64,000 nt of DNA from Actinia tenebrosa (taxonomy: Eukaryota; Cnidaria; Anthozoa; Actiniaria; Actiniidae). A program made the translations under genes and the position numbers. Positions 40,701 through 51,521 of this stretch are shown here, piece after piece. How positions within the stretch are numbered: the first letter of the stretch is position 1; each line of letters starts with the position of its first letter. The notes under the pieces were generated by a model. The model was not told the DNA's origin. It worked only from the letters and a program-made list of their open reading frames with translations, and ran no database searches. The DNA is taken from NCBI RefSeq assembly GCF_009602425.1, contig NW_022260278.1, positions 166,781-230,780 of the forward strand, written 5' to 3'.

Positions 40701-43700
40701 TTGTGTAAAACTTGCCAAACTTAAACATAATTAACAAAAATTAACAATAAATAATTCTAAAATTATAGTGAAGAAGAAGAAAAAGAAGGATTTGTTTGCG
40801 AGTTTTCTTTTTGGTTGTCATCAGTAATCAAGCAGAATGGGTTAAAAATGACTATATGTGAAGAAATCACATACTGTTTGAAAAGCGTTGTTCCTGCAAA
40901 CAATACCAAGGAATACCAAGGTCAATATCAGGGTTTCCACAAAATGGAAGCTTTTTGGTCAACCCCTTTGTAAATGAACTTACAATAGACGCGTTTTCTC
41001 AAGGTTGCGTGCGCATTCAAATTTAAGGAACTTGACGGGCCACGATACCAGAACACGAGTATCATCATGCATTGCTTTTTTTTTTTTTTTTTTCCAATGA
41101 GAATTCATAAAATCGATTAATCTCCTCTTTAAAANTAAAACTTTCTTCTTAATTTTACTGGATTTGCATTTTTCAGTTTTGTGGCCCGCCGTCAAGTTGA
41201 TGCGTGACCTTTGTTATTCACGTGATGCTTTAATGAGTATGTGGTCTCTTGCTTTCATCAGTTTTCCTGTGTTTGTTAACAAGTTGAAAATGGTCTTGCA
41301 AACTCTTTCTTCTTTGGATTACTTCAATTCGCGCTCTTGCCCTGTTAGAGATACTTGTTGAAGGCGCTGAAATACGAGACACAAAAACGTCCAACTTGTC
41401 GCGCAACATTGTTGCGGTGCAAGTTCGAAAACAATGTTGCTGGTTTTACACCCTATCTATCCAACTTGTCATGCAACAAAATCTTTTGTTGCAAGTTGGG
41501 AAAACTTGTTACGAAAAGTAGAACGTGGTTCAACTTTCTGCAACAAATTTGCGATTTGTTGCTCGTTTTTCGTCACTCGTACAACTTGTCACGCAACATT
41601 TTATGTGCAGAAGCGGCCGCCATCTTGAATTATGTAGCTTGTAGCCAATCAGCGTGCAGAATATCACTGTGATAGTCCCAACTTGCAACATTAGATTTTC
41701 TTGCGTAACAAGTTGGATAGATAGGGTGTAAAACGAGCAACGTTGTTTTCGAACTTGCACCGCAACAATGTTGCGCGACAAGTTGGACGTTTTTGTGTCT
41801 CGTATTTCAGCGCCTTTAGATTGTTCATTTTCCACATTCAATTATTCTAGCCTGAGAAGATATAATTTACAATTTCGAATACTTAGGTTACTGAGTATCT
41901 ATATGAAGCTGAAATGGAAGATTCATACAGAGCCAGTATGTTTAAATCCTTTTCCAAGACTCTTGAAGATGGGTTTTTTCCTGTTGTCATAGTGGATGCC
42001 ATTAATAACAAGGTACATAGTCCCCTTCACAGTTCCCTGCGCCATCTTGAAAGGTAGCCATGCCTTTGCATCGAAGCGAGACGAACAGTGAGCTTGCAAT
42101 GATAGAGACATGTGAATAATTGTTGAAGGTGTTAAAAAAAGGTCTCTATCATTGCATGCTCACCGTTCGTCTCCCTTCGATGCAAAGGCACGGCTACCTT
42201 TCAAGATGGCGTAGGGAACTGTGAAGAGGACTATTCATTATGTTTCCAGCTTTAAGAATTCTAATATTTTTTTAGAATTTATTTTGAAGTATGGAGTCTG
42301 CTGTTCTATTAATGTGAACTCAGATTAAATAATCAACTCAATGATCATTAATGGGTTCTAGCGAGTACGCCTGAGCCGTTCATGCACAATGCAGCTAGCT
42401 ATTCAAGAGTTGAGCTTAACAGCAATATGTAATACTTAATAACCAAAATGATAATCGTTATACCTAACTGACTCAGCTTGTGGGGTGTTGGATGTTTTTT
42501 TGTTTGTTTGTTCGTTTATTTGTTTGATTTTTTTTCCTATAATATTATTTGCTTTTGACATATTATTATCGTTTAAAGGTGGAACATTTTGAAAAGTACT
42601 GGAGTCTTGCAAAGCAGAAGGGATTTGAGGTATGCTGCCCAGTGTTATTTCAATGAGGTTATTGTATGCTTAAGATCCATTGCACCAGATGCACCAGATG
42701 CACCAGATGCACCAGATGCACCAGATGCACCAGATGCACCAGATGTCACTGTTTTACTTAGAAGTGCGTTTGAGTTGTGCATGTGCTTTATATTCAGATG
42801 TTTCTAAAAGCTTCTTATCATTAATAGGTATACATTGCTGAGTTATCGGCAGATTCTCACGTTTGTGCCAAGAGGAACAGCCATGGTCGTACCTTTGAAG
42901 AAATTAGCAAGGTAATTCTGTAGAAATGTTGTTTCTATGAATAACAATATTTGATATTTGCTGAGAAAGGGATGCGCAATCGGTAAAACCCATGAAAAGG
43001 TTGTTCTAAACCGCAGAGTCTGTCTTTAAAGGGGCACTTGGATGAAAACGCCCCAATTTTCCGAATAAGTCCGAATAATTGAAGTATTTGAAGATAATTT
43101 GACTCAATTATGATTATGTAAACCAGATTAGTGAAAATTTTCGCCTGGGAGCCACTTGCAGTTGAAAAATTTTGGGTTCAAAGAGAAAAGAACAATAGGG
43201 TTGAGTAAATGGCGTCATTTATTCACAATTTAGATGCTGAATAAAATTGATAATTTTTATCTGAGACATTTTACTGTGAAGAAAATATTTTGCTTAGCTA
43301 CGATTGGGGCCATATAGATACGTTTGATTAAGTTTAAAGTCATTTCCATTTTTTATCCACTTTCATCCAAGTGCCCCTTTAAGGAGGACCGAGTTTCATA
43401 GAACCAGCTTTAGATGAAATAACATCTTAGTGAGCGAGTGAGCGAGTGACACATTTGCATATTCAGACCCCTCACAATAACTCGTTTCTACGCTTCGCGT
43501 ATCTACGAGTTAAAAATGCACTCGACACATACTGTATATTAAGTTGCATAGTAATGAACACCAGACGTCCTTTTTTGTGCTGAAATCCAACGGGTTTTTT
43601 TTAAAACCTAGATCCAAAGTGAATGGAAAGAAAGTCCAACCCACATGCTGAGACTGGATGTGCGGTCTCTTTTACAAGATGCGGTAATAACAGAGGTAAA

Positions 43701-43838
43701 TGGCAATATTTCAACTTCATGCTTGTTCGATAAATCTCTCAGCTTAGCTGTGATATGTAATATGTTCTACCGCCAACCGGTTGATTCAGTTGGTTGAGCA
43801 TCGGACTTTCGTGCGGGAGGTCGTGGTTCAAGCCTTGG

Positions 43839-43878
<40 letters not shown>

Positions 43879-46800
43879 ATGCTGCCTTTGTAATCACATC
43901 TGCAAATGGTTAGACTTTCAAATGGCTCGGATGACCACTTTAAATGGCGGTTCCGTCTCTCCACACTTCATTATTACTAACCAATATCGGAGGGACGTAA
44001 AAGAACCACTGAGGACGTAAAGAAATCCTGGCAGTGACCACCCTCAGTGCCTACACTTTATACTAACCATCTCTCATGCTTGTAAATTGCATAAAAGCAA
44101 TCTGTCATTAACAACTCAATGTAAAGCGCCCTTGATTATATCCATATAGAAAAGGCGCTATGTAATTCATAATTCATAAATCATTATATATTAGCGCAAA
44201 TAAAATGAATGCGAGTGTTACATCAGAGGTTGAGAACCTGTTGGAAGCGCAAGGCCTTACGACTTTGGTTCCTAGTAGTATTTTGACTGGCGTTTCAACT
44301 CATATAAAGACTTGACAACATTGATTGAAAAACACAGTCACATATAATGGTATATTTATTATCTTATTAGGTTGAAATGGAAACTGCAGACGAAATTACA
44401 TCTCCAAATCTTACAAAGGAACTAGGCAAATCTGAAGGCAATGAAGATAACGCGGAAGAAGAGGAAGAGGGAACATTTAAGGTAGGGGAAGACAATATGA
44501 CTATTTTATTCCACAGCAAACAAGAGAAGAAGTGCTTGAATTCTTCTAANGGTATGATTGACTAGATTTTGGATTGCACATCTGAAATTTGACAAGAAAC
44601 TGAAGCAAAAATAAGTGAACACAGTAACACATTGAGGGGGGTCTTACCTATTCACCAGCCGCGGTTGCTATGGAAAGGTTTAAAATTTGTAAGAGGTTTT
44701 TCTTTAGTTTTAAGCTGGATTGTTTTCTGATATGTGTGATGACGTCAGCACGCCTATTTATGACGTCATATTTCATTAAAAAATAAAAAAACAGCTACAT
44801 TTGGTCGGTTTTACACAGTATGGTATAGCTGAAAATGGTGAAAAAAATTTAAATAACCAAATGCACAATTGTTTTTTTAAAAAGTTTATGAAAAATGACG
44901 ACCAAATGCACGCTTGTTTTTTCAATTTTGATTGAAATGTGACGTCATAAATTGCGTAGGCATGATGACGTCATCACACATCAAAAAACGATTCGTTTCA
45001 CAAATTGGTTTTATGTATGAGCTTCTAAAACATAAGAAAAACCTCTTGGATGTTTTAATCTTTTCCATATAGCATCCATGACTGGTAANTAGGCCAGACC
45101 TTAAAATCAACTCATTAAAATGTGACACGTAACATTGAGAAGTCGTTGACAGAACAGGAATGTTAAGTGTCAGACTATTGATAGGTTTCAAGCATTCCCA
45201 AGAGAGTCAAAAGACAAAAACATGGCGGCCATTGTGTTGCCGTTAACAATGGATGCTAATGANAAATCTTTTGTTAAATGGCACCAACATGGCCGCGATG
45301 ACGTAACGTGCAATCGAAGAATAGACATTTTTGCTTCCATTTTGATTTTCAAGATTATCAAACGAAAATAATAAATTATTACTTAAAAAAAGGTAATTGA
45401 AAAAAAGTAAAAAGATTTAGAACAAGCAAAGTTGCTTATTCTAATAAAATGAAAATGGTATCCAAGTAGCCTATTGATATTAGTGATACTTGGAACTATG
45501 AATAGTTATTTTGCATTGGGTGAACGACACCGAATGTATAAAAGATTTTGACCGGAAAGCAGATCCATTGGCCAGAGAATTATACTAAAAAAATACCTTC
45601 TTAATTTTGGAACTTACGTATTTGAGTGTTGCTTGTTGAATATGTCATTTAAACGCATGTTAATATGCCTGTCATTACTACAATATGTCGTTATTTATTG
45701 TTGAGAATTAGACTGGAGATACATTGGAATCATGCGTAGATATAGTTTTCTTTATGTGCATGTGCAGTCCCATGTGAGCTTACATGTCGTACTGTGCATT
45801 GTGGCTTCCCGGCAAGATGAACCAATTGACATGGTAGTATGTATATCAGGTGTGTATATGTGTTAGAAACCGTGCAAAAAATGTTTCATGAATACACTGC
45901 TATTTCAGTCTCGGATACAGCTACCTCAAAGAAGCAAGTGGGATGACGTGGACAGTTCAGCGGAAGCACAACTAAGTAAGAACCAATCAATATAGCACGA
46001 TTGTCATCTATCCTTGCGTTCCAACTCGAATGGTGCACTGCATGTTGCAGGCGCAAGATTGACATTTCACGTTATTTAATCCCTTCAAATTTCAAGGACG
46101 TTGCTTTTACTTTTGATTGGGTAATATATGGTGAAATATCTCAAAAATCATCCTNCAGAAGACCATTATCATAGAAAAACAGCCGGTCTTTCTTGTTTGA
46201 ACAACGATCTGCATAATTCCTCGTTTATTTTTCATTCTTACCTCGGCTTTTGGAAACGTGACCTAAGTGTGGAATAAACATAAAGTTGGGGTCAGAACTC
46301 TGTTATTTTCTTTATCTAGACAAACTCGATGGAATACGTCCCCTAAAAAGAAGAAGAGAAGCCTCCCCTCCCCTTACACTTAGTGATGACGAGGATCCTT
46401 ACGATGAAAAGGAAGAAGATATGAGAATTGGAAAGAAGAGGGTACGTATATACAATAACTGAAGCGGATCAAGTGTCATTGCATGGGTTAACTAAGGTTT
46501 TTATGCGTGGCGGGAGGTTTTCCTGGACCTTTTGGAGGAGAAAATGAAAATCGAAAAAAAAAAGGGAATACCGTATTAGTCAAATAAGCGCCCCGGCGCT
46601 TATTAAATTTTTCACGTCTAAAACGGTGCGCTTATTCGGAGGCGCTTATTCGGAGGCGCTTATTCGGAGGCGCTTATTCGAGGAAGGCGCTTATTTAACG
46701 GGAGGAAACGCTTATTCAACTGCCAAAGTATGCTTTTCTTTTAATATCAATGTTATACTACCACGACAGTACTGGTATTAGTATACTATAACGAGAAGAA

Positions 46801-47830
46801 GCGCCCCTTTAAGGTGCGAGGCGCTTATTCGGGGCGAGGCGCTTATTCGTTTAACGGGAGGAAACGCTTACACAACTGTTAAAGTATGCTTTTCTTTTAA
46901 TATCAATGTTATACTACCACAACAGTACTGGTATTAGTATACTATAACGAGAGGAAGCGCCCCCTTAAGGTGCGAGGCGCTTATTCGGGGGAGGCGCTTA
47001 TTAATTTTTTTGTCCAAAGGGGACGCTTATTCCGGAGAGGCGCTTATTCGGGGGAGGTACTTATTCGGGGGAGGTGCTTATTCGAGTAAATACGGTAGGC
47101 ATTTTCAACTTAGACAAAATGTTTTCACATTTAAGACTACGTTTCATTTTTTTTGAAATAGGGTTCCTTGGTTGAGTTGTATATCCATATTGATTTGTCT
47201 TCTATTGCATAACCGTTAGACAAAGAAAAATATTCTATGAAAAGACACGTGGTCTGAATGGGATGACAATAAGCTTAATTTCAAAAGGTTTATTGAAAAT
47301 CAAAATTGTAAACTGGCAGCCCATCCAATGATAAGTAGTTATTGACTTGTTTTTCCACAAAATATCTGCAAATAACTGATTGCTCGCTACAGTCCAATAT
47401 AACTAAGTTTCTTCTACAAAATAAGCTAGTTAACCCTCGTAAGAATAGGTTAAATAAAATAAAAACGATTCGGTTTGCCACAGATTTGACGGAAAAAGCC
47501 CNATGGATCTATAATGTCGAGTCACTTGGGGTCACTTTCCAATGAAGTTCGCCTTTCTAACGATCCCAGAGTCTAAAACATGAACCCTGTTTTAAATTGT
47601 GATGGGTGAAGACTGTGCTTCTGATACTGTAGTACAGAAGTCATCTTGAACTCCTTAGTCCGGCAAAGCCAATAAATCAGTACTAAATTCGATTACTTTT
47701 GCTTTTAAAGGTTCGTTGGGCCGATATAGAAGAAGGAAAACACATGGAACACCGAAGGAGAATCGGGTTTTGTATTGGGACAGACTGGAGTCTTCTAACA
47801 GACCCAAATGCTAAAATTCCTGAACATTAA
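25722..47830 (+). CDS. YLPM1: YLPM1/ZAP3-like nuclear protein with P-loop kinase-like domain
   Basis: Nineteen coding exons, all in phase, 1493 residues: 25722-27511, 31543-31718, 32740-32946, 33747-33870, 34553-34623, 34781-34864, 36389-36420, 37188-37875, 38183-38544, 39696-39758, 40437-40556, 41887-42012, 42579-42629, 42828-42911, 43612-43695, 44371-44481, 45909-45975, 46320-46441, 47711-47830. Exon 1 is Q/N-rich and holds the YLPM1-type QKWQQQYNEWQ region. Three repeats of about 60 residues and four PKW(L/M)Q motifs follow. Residues 742-776 form two CCCH zinc fingers. Exons 8 and 9 are R/D/E/Y-rich and disordered. From about residue 1179 comes the conserved P-loop domain: Walker A GLPGSGKT (1185-1192), SLDDYF, DGFFPVVIVDAIN, LAKQKGFEVYIAELSAD. 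The C-terminus has KKRVRWADIEE (a PP1-docking RVxW-like motif) and RRRIGFCIGTDW. Vertebrate YLPM1 is nuclear, binds PP1 and RNA-processing factors, and is longer. Introns are full of repeats. Confidence 0.93.
26577..27118 (+). repeat. YLPM1: three coding repeats in YLPM1 exon 1
   Basis: Three consecutive units of roughly 170 to 185 bp start near 26577, 26757 and 26946. Each encodes a version of SSKHEE(G/R)KGPNQWQQ, then YNE(P/Q)GWL(S/N)QKTN and RSNQT(T/A)Q. Units 2 and 3 also share AGRPRPEL. Nucleotide identity is high, so the amplification looks recent. Confidence 0.85.
27877..28330 (+). mobile_element. 5'-truncated LINE (reverse transcriptase C-terminal end), YLPM1 intron 1
   Basis: Translated pieces match the end of a CR1/L2-type LINE reverse transcriptase: DRWMTCNKLKLNKDKTEILV, NIGIIFD, then RRYLSCNECETLVHAL and KLDFCNSLLYGLPKTSLQKL. 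An in-frame stop follows NIGIIFD. The 3' end has gcgctatataaat and a run of att units, as such LINEs do. It is a dead 5'-truncated copy in the same orientation as the gene. Confidence 0.8.
29100..29745 (+). mobile_element. LINE reverse-transcriptase fragment, YLPM1 intron 1
   Basis: Contains the RT segments INASLTTGFIPDEWKCARVT and TPLFKKGK, then FINLRKAFDTVVHQTLMKLE and SSGVPQGSILGPLLFVLLMN (the box with VPQGS). Some stretches shift frame and a YADD-like region (LMYAD) is degraded. It ends with no tail and is followed at once by LINE sequence in the opposite orientation. Confidence 0.85.
29760..31010 (-). mobile_element. LINE endonuclease/linker fragment in opposite orientation
   Basis: On the minus strand, 30530-30270 encodes the end of an AP-type endonuclease (pieces such as FTQLISEAACITQRSKTV). 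30250-30090 gives NHRKAPAQTKLLRNYANYDP and CQDLNNVDWNTLEIS, and 30016-29816 gives MTSDIKRDMRQHDYSLKKAR, the linker before the RT. Several breaks are present. A MITE sits inside it at 30564-30821. Beyond the MITE, 30999-30840 encodes a cysteine-rich piece that may be its N-terminal part, which is less certain. Confidence 0.75.
30564..30821. mobile_element. MITE with CAGGCCCGTAGCTAGG ends
   Basis: The termini are inverted repeats, CAGGCCCGTAGCTAGG at the left and its exact reverse complement at the right, followed inward by G-rich and C-rich runs (ggggggtgc). Both sides are flanked by GAGATG (30558-30563 and 30822-30827), a clean 6-bp target duplication. It is inserted within the minus-strand LINE and therefore is younger than it. 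Confidence 0.85.
32166..32325 (+). repeat. dispersed 160-bp repeat, copy B
   Basis: Matches copy A (10297-10460) and copy C (about 32470-32610) along its length, including the opening gacttctaagtcattt shared with copy A. It lies in YLPM1 intron 2. Its 3' flank (ggcattgttcacacacagcc) also resembles sequence upstream of copy A near 10194. Confidence 0.6.
32470..32610 (+). repeat. dispersed 160-bp repeat, copy C
   Basis: Same family and orientation as copies A and B, with the shared words caggattgca, ttgggcttattttgtgtg and gcatttgccc (the last two shared with copy B). It lies about 150 bp from copy B, in the same intron. Confidence 0.6.
33747..34623 (+). other. YLPM1: exons encoding the two CCCH zinc fingers of YLPM1
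   Basis: Exon 4 (33747-33870) and exon 5 (34553-34623) encode CRFFPNCRYGAECKFQH, which is C-x5-C-x5-C-x3-H, followed across the splice by CTTGKSCTSKDCIFDH, which is C-x5-C-x4-C-x3-H. The spacing is that of Nab2/ZC3H14 poly(A)-binding fingers. I do not recall such fingers in vertebrate YLPM1. Confidence 0.85.
35036..35130 (-). repeat. dispersed repeat, copy 1 (YLPM1 intron 6)
   Basis: The reverse complement of this stretch matches 43428-43516 closely. Shared words include cctcacaataactcgtttct (seen at 43472; about one mismatch here) and tacgcttcgcgtatc. One copy is therefore inverted relative to the other within the same gene. Confidence 0.6.
36504..36824. mobile_element. MITE with TTGCCCTATTTCACTATGAC ends, YLPM1 intron 7
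   Basis: Terminal inverted repeats of about 27 bp (attgccctatttcactatga, then cgtcac) are perfect at both ends. The interior of about 270 bp has no open frame. Confidence 0.8.
38951..39386. mobile_element. long-arm inverted-repeat element, YLPM1 intron 9
   Basis: The outer arms match: aagtgtatatcaaggataaa at the left and its reverse complement at the right, continuing through atcttattttcaa. Inner arms around tgacgtaaattc (39063) and gaatttacgtca (39236) extend the palindrome to about 130 bp per side. Confidence 0.75.
40196..40360. repeat. near-perfect palindrome, YLPM1 intron 10
   Basis: Arms of about 75 bp begin atagaccaaatt and run through ctcgcaccgatgtgaggttt and gttgtgaacaaagg to tctggcgtga. 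A short partial duplication of the tctggcgtga word lies at the centre. One N lies in the right arm. Confidence 0.8.
41361..41817. mobile_element. foldback element with 110-bp arms, YLPM1 intron 11
   Basis: The left arm (41361-41470) and right arm (about 41700-41817) are near-perfect reverse complements. They begin aaggcgctgaaatacgagac and include gcgcaacattgttgcggtgc. The middle repeats caacttgt and gcaac words. The right end is 70 bp before YLPM1 exon 12. Confidence 0.85.
42017..42234. mobile_element. foldback element directly behind the YLPM1 exon 12 donor
   Basis: Arms of about 95 bp: tagtccccttcacagttccc at the left and the near reverse complement at the right, continuing through ccatcttgaaaggtagcc and cctttgcatcgaag. 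The left end lies four or five bases after the last exon base (42012), so the donor gtac is followed immediately by the repeat. Confidence 0.85.
42681..42746 (+). repeat. 9-bp minisatellite, YLPM1 intron 13
   Basis: About seven perfect copies of tgcaccaga. The unit length is a multiple of three and the run is open in frame, but it lies between exons 13 and 14, past the good donor at 42630. Confidence 0.85.
43025..43383. mobile_element. MITE with CTTTAAAGGGGCACTTGGAT ends, YLPM1 intron 14
   Basis: Terminal inverted repeats of about 22 bp, tttaaaggggcacttggatg and its reverse complement, bound about 360 bp of non-coding sequence. Confidence 0.8.
43428..43516 (+). repeat. dispersed repeat, copy 2 (YLPM1 intron 14)
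   Basis: Inverted partner of 35036-35130. It abuts the right end of the preceding MITE and is followed by exon 15 about 100 bp later. Confidence 0.6.
43771..44185 (+). mobile_element. tRNA-derived SINE, YLPM1 intron 15
   Basis: The head has an A box (gattcagttggttgagcatc) and a B box (gtggttcaagcc) about 35 bp apart. The body includes aacactcagggtcttaaaat, and the tail ends in gcgctatgtaattcat and AT-rich repeats. The element at 61255-61550 shares the body motif and tail word, so both belong to one family. Confidence 0.8.
44650..45080. repeat. large imperfect inverted repeat, YLPM1 intron 16
   Basis: Outer arms share tgctat(a)tggaaa and aagaggtttttctta. Inner arms share gtgtgatgacgtca and tttatgacgtca. 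The arm length is about 130 bp on each side with gaps. The sequence has repeated TGACGTCA (CRE-like) words in both arms. Confidence 0.65.
46568..47097. mobile_element. MITE with ATACCGTATT ends and internal GCGCTTATTCG repeats
   Basis: The ends ataccgtatt/aatacggta are inverted, followed inward by the aataagcgcc motif. The inside repeats ggcgcttattcgg more than ten times. It also carries a duplicated block of about 190 bp (near 46690-46860 and 46855-47010) that includes tgcttttcttttaatatcaa in both copies. It lies in YLPM1 intron 18. Confidence 0.8.
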
Positions 47831-50800
47831 CAATCTTAGAATAGTTCCTCCAGGCAAGGTAAGAATATATAGTAATGATAACAATGGGCAAGAGAGGTGC
47901 CATTTATGGTAGTTAGACGTATGATCAGTGACCGAGTAACATTCATTTTTTGCCTTTTAGATAAAGCTGTCACAAGTCCTGGAGNGAGCGTACTGTTTTC
48001 AGTTTCTGATGCTCTCACTAATGCTCTCTCTTAATGTTTACTACTTAAGTTATGAAAAGAAATATTTAAAAATTTTGTTTTATCTTCATGTTATTGTATA
48101 AAAGGCATAATATCGCTAATAGAAAATATGACTGTATTTTGAAGTTCCATTGTAGGAGATTGCATGTATGATAATAGAGAACTGATATTCAGCAATGTAT
48201 TAAAGCTATAAGGATATTTTCACTCACAATAAGCAAAGCAGGAAAGGTAAATGAGCAGCACTTGTAGAAAGCACTATTTACGAAAGCTGCCAGCTTTTTG
48301 ATTGCTTGCAAAAATTAGACCTGACAATACGGGATTTATCATTTGAGGTAAATCTACTGGCCTTACCACCACACTTTGAACGAGACAGATTTTTTTGATA
48401 GTAATTTGTTGGCTATCAATAAAAAAAGAATAAAGAAAACTTCAATTATTGATATAAATGTAATTCAGCAAAGTAAAATATCTAAAAGAGTGACTGCTTC
48501 TTTCAATTTCGTTTAAAATACCAACAAAATGTTTGAAAACCTGAATAAAAGAATCCCCATTCCCCGAACCTGCCTTTAAAAGACATGGTGATATAAGTAT
48601 GAGGTAGTGTTGCATGGCAAACTCAAGATCAGCACAACAAGAAACATGAGCAGCATTGGTGGTTCTTTCTTTTAAGGTAAGTGATTAAATATAATTGTGG
48701 TACTTATTGTCAAACAGAAAAAGAAAAAAAATCTGCGGACCTGAAAATATAACTGCCGATGACGAAAACTGTGAAAGGCGATGCCATTCATTGAGCGATC
48801 TGGGTTTGTTATTCGGCGATTCAGTTTCAAAAAGCTTTAAAAACGAGAAAACAAAGGTGATACGTCAATAAAAGAATCGAAGTGTTCATTGATGTAAGAA
48901 TAACAATATTTCGAAGCGACTGCGTGAAAACGGACAGGTATTTTGCCGGTATCATCAACTGCCAACGGTAAAAGCTGTACATATGAAAACAAATATAGGT
49001 TTGAAAATAAACGGCTAAGAGAGAGTGAGACCCGTGTCAAAATAGAAGCAAAAGATTCGAAATTACTGCAATCACTTTACCTGCATGGTTTCTGCACGTT
49101 CGAGAAACGATTACGCAATGAGAGAGCAAAGAAAAAGTGTGGCCATATTGGTAACTGAGCTGACATCTAAGCAAGAGGCCGCTCCTAGTTCGACTCCGCG
49201 TGTCATCTATCACTTGTTACGGCTCGGATGTTTTTAATTCGTTAAATATCCTTAAATGGGAGCACTAGCTGATGGACAAGAAGGGATTTAAATGAACAGT
49301 TGAATTAACCCTTTCCTTTGGACATTGAAATATTTGGAGAGAGCCAAAGTAGCCTAGAGGTGTCGGTTATTCCTAACACACTGGAAAGATTTCTCGATTT
49401 CTTTACCTGACCAAGCCACAGAATAAACCCCATTAAAGTGCACCATTAACTCGAAACATATCAGTCGAGCAGGAATATCGCTATTTGCAAGGGGAGATTT
49501 AATTGCAAAAAGCATATGAATAAGTTGTTGTTTCGATCGTTTGTTTGCCGTATCAAGCCTTTAGGAAAAAGAAAACATGCGTGAAGAACGAACTATATGC
49601 CCTAATGAAGCGAATGTATCTGTCTTTAGCATAAACCTACTAGCATACTATCACGAATCCTGCAATTTTATTGGCTAACGTACTCGCTATCTATCTTTGA
49701 TAGTTAGCGAGTAGCGAAAAACAAACAAATGCATGCTCAAGTTTCGTCCAAATCTCTGCTTGTTCTCTAAAAATTTTTTAAAAATCGATTGTAGAAAATA
49801 CAAGACTGTATCAAGGAAAGGAATGGAGGTTTTGGATAGTACATGAATTAAAAACTGAAGAATTATGGCAATTTTAACGCGAAAAAGCGGCCGCCAGATT
49901 TCATTGAGATTTTCATGTGCAAACTCATATGATGGGCAAACAACTGACTACTGAGATAACGATGGCATTTTTAAAAAGAANGTATTCAAGAAGATTTTTA
50001 AACGGTAAGAACAGACGAAACGATAAAGAAAGTGCAATATAACTGACAAGAATCTTAAGCGAATTGTAAACATGGCACGGCTTTGAACGATCTGACAACA
50101 AAATGTTTGTAAATAAATCTATGCGTATTATGACATCGTGTCGAGTTCGCAAAGATGAATGAAAACTTACCTTTCGTAGCATTTTTTTAGCATTCGAGTT
50201 ACGAACTATTTTGTGCGAAGATTTTCTTGTTTCTTTCGAAAAGCGAAAGAAAGTTTAATACTATTACTTGTCAGATTGGTATTATTCATAACTCGGTAGA
50301 GTTTATTCAATGTAAAGTTCTCAAAACCTTTCTCTTATTCACTTTTTGTTCATGTTAGTTCCCAAACAAAGTAATACGTTTTTCTGTGAAGAAGGTGCAC
50401 GACTCTGTCACCATTGGTAATGGCCAACTAGATGCCGTCATATTCCAGCAATANAAAAATAAAGTCTTTTGAATTCTTTAACAGATATATGTTCTATGCA
50501 TTTTCGCGGAAGTTCTCGGTTGAAGCATCTAGCTTTTCTTTTTTATCTATGATCACGGATATGATTTTGTTAAAATAAAAATAAAAGGAATAGTTCGTTA
50601 AAAGAAACAAGTTTCGAAGGAAATCAAGCACCATCCCAATCCCGATTGACTTCATACGAAAGGCTTGCGAGTCGACAAAGGTTGACAATGAAGCAGTTGA
50701 ATATTCGACAAAAAAGTTAAATTGAGGGTCCTAAGGGGGGGGGGGGGCTAATTTCATTTTTCCAACCCCCATTCCCAAATACCATAGTCCCAGCCTATGT

Positions 50801-51521
50801 ACATGTTTGCTCAAATCTCATTCCCATTTCGTGATTGTTTTATTGTTTGTGCATCCCATTTCCAGTGCATAAAATATCGTCAGTTTCCCAGCACATAGTG
50901 CGAATCCTAGCTCCCATTTTAACCCCTTCAGGAACCCCTAAATAAGACTGAGCCAACCAAAGATCGGCGTCGATGCAAACGTAAAACTTTCAATATTATT
51001 TGAAGGTTCAATAGTTTAGTGGCTATGGGTAAAAAACATAGTGCTTTAGCTGGCCTGCACATGTTGGTCTTATTGTGAACGCCAAATTCACGTTTTTAAT
51101 TAAGGGGGAAGGGAGCTTGGAGATTCGCAGTAAAATTTTAAAACTGGTTGTAGCCCTGCACCTTTCGCTCAGTAGGAAATTAATGACTTTCCTATCGAGT
51201 CAACCCTGCCCTATTCGTTTAAACAGAAAGGTTTAACCCTCCACAAAATTTGGCATTTTTCTTGATCCGCAAAAAAAAGCACCTTCCCTTAGAATCGATT
51301 TAGAAGGTACTTGTCTCGAAAACCAAGTCGACCCGGTACACCCAGGTCGGAAAATCAAGTTGGGACACCCCATATTCCTTAACTCTATTTTGAATCGGAA
51401 TTAAATTCTGCATAAGGCAATTGATTTAACTGCTTACCTTATTTTTTAGATATACTGTTTTTATTTAACTAAAAGAAAATCTGGGAACGTCCTGAACATG
51501 GATAGCCCTGTAGTTCTACTA

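Noticed and set aside
42681-42746. Regular 9-bp repeats that might suggest a CRISPR-like array or a coding repeat
   Set aside because: The units are directly adjacent with no spacers, and the run lies inside an intron between two in-phase exons.
44740-44960. TGACGTCA words as a cAMP-response enhancer
   Set aside because: They are mirrored in both arms of an inverted-repeat element and also occur in the MITE at 36504, so they are part of repeats and not a gene-specific regulatory site.
48837-49158. Overlapping open frames of 67 and 71 codons
   Set aside because: No splice context, no recognisable peptide, and overlapping on opposite strands in AT-rich DNA.
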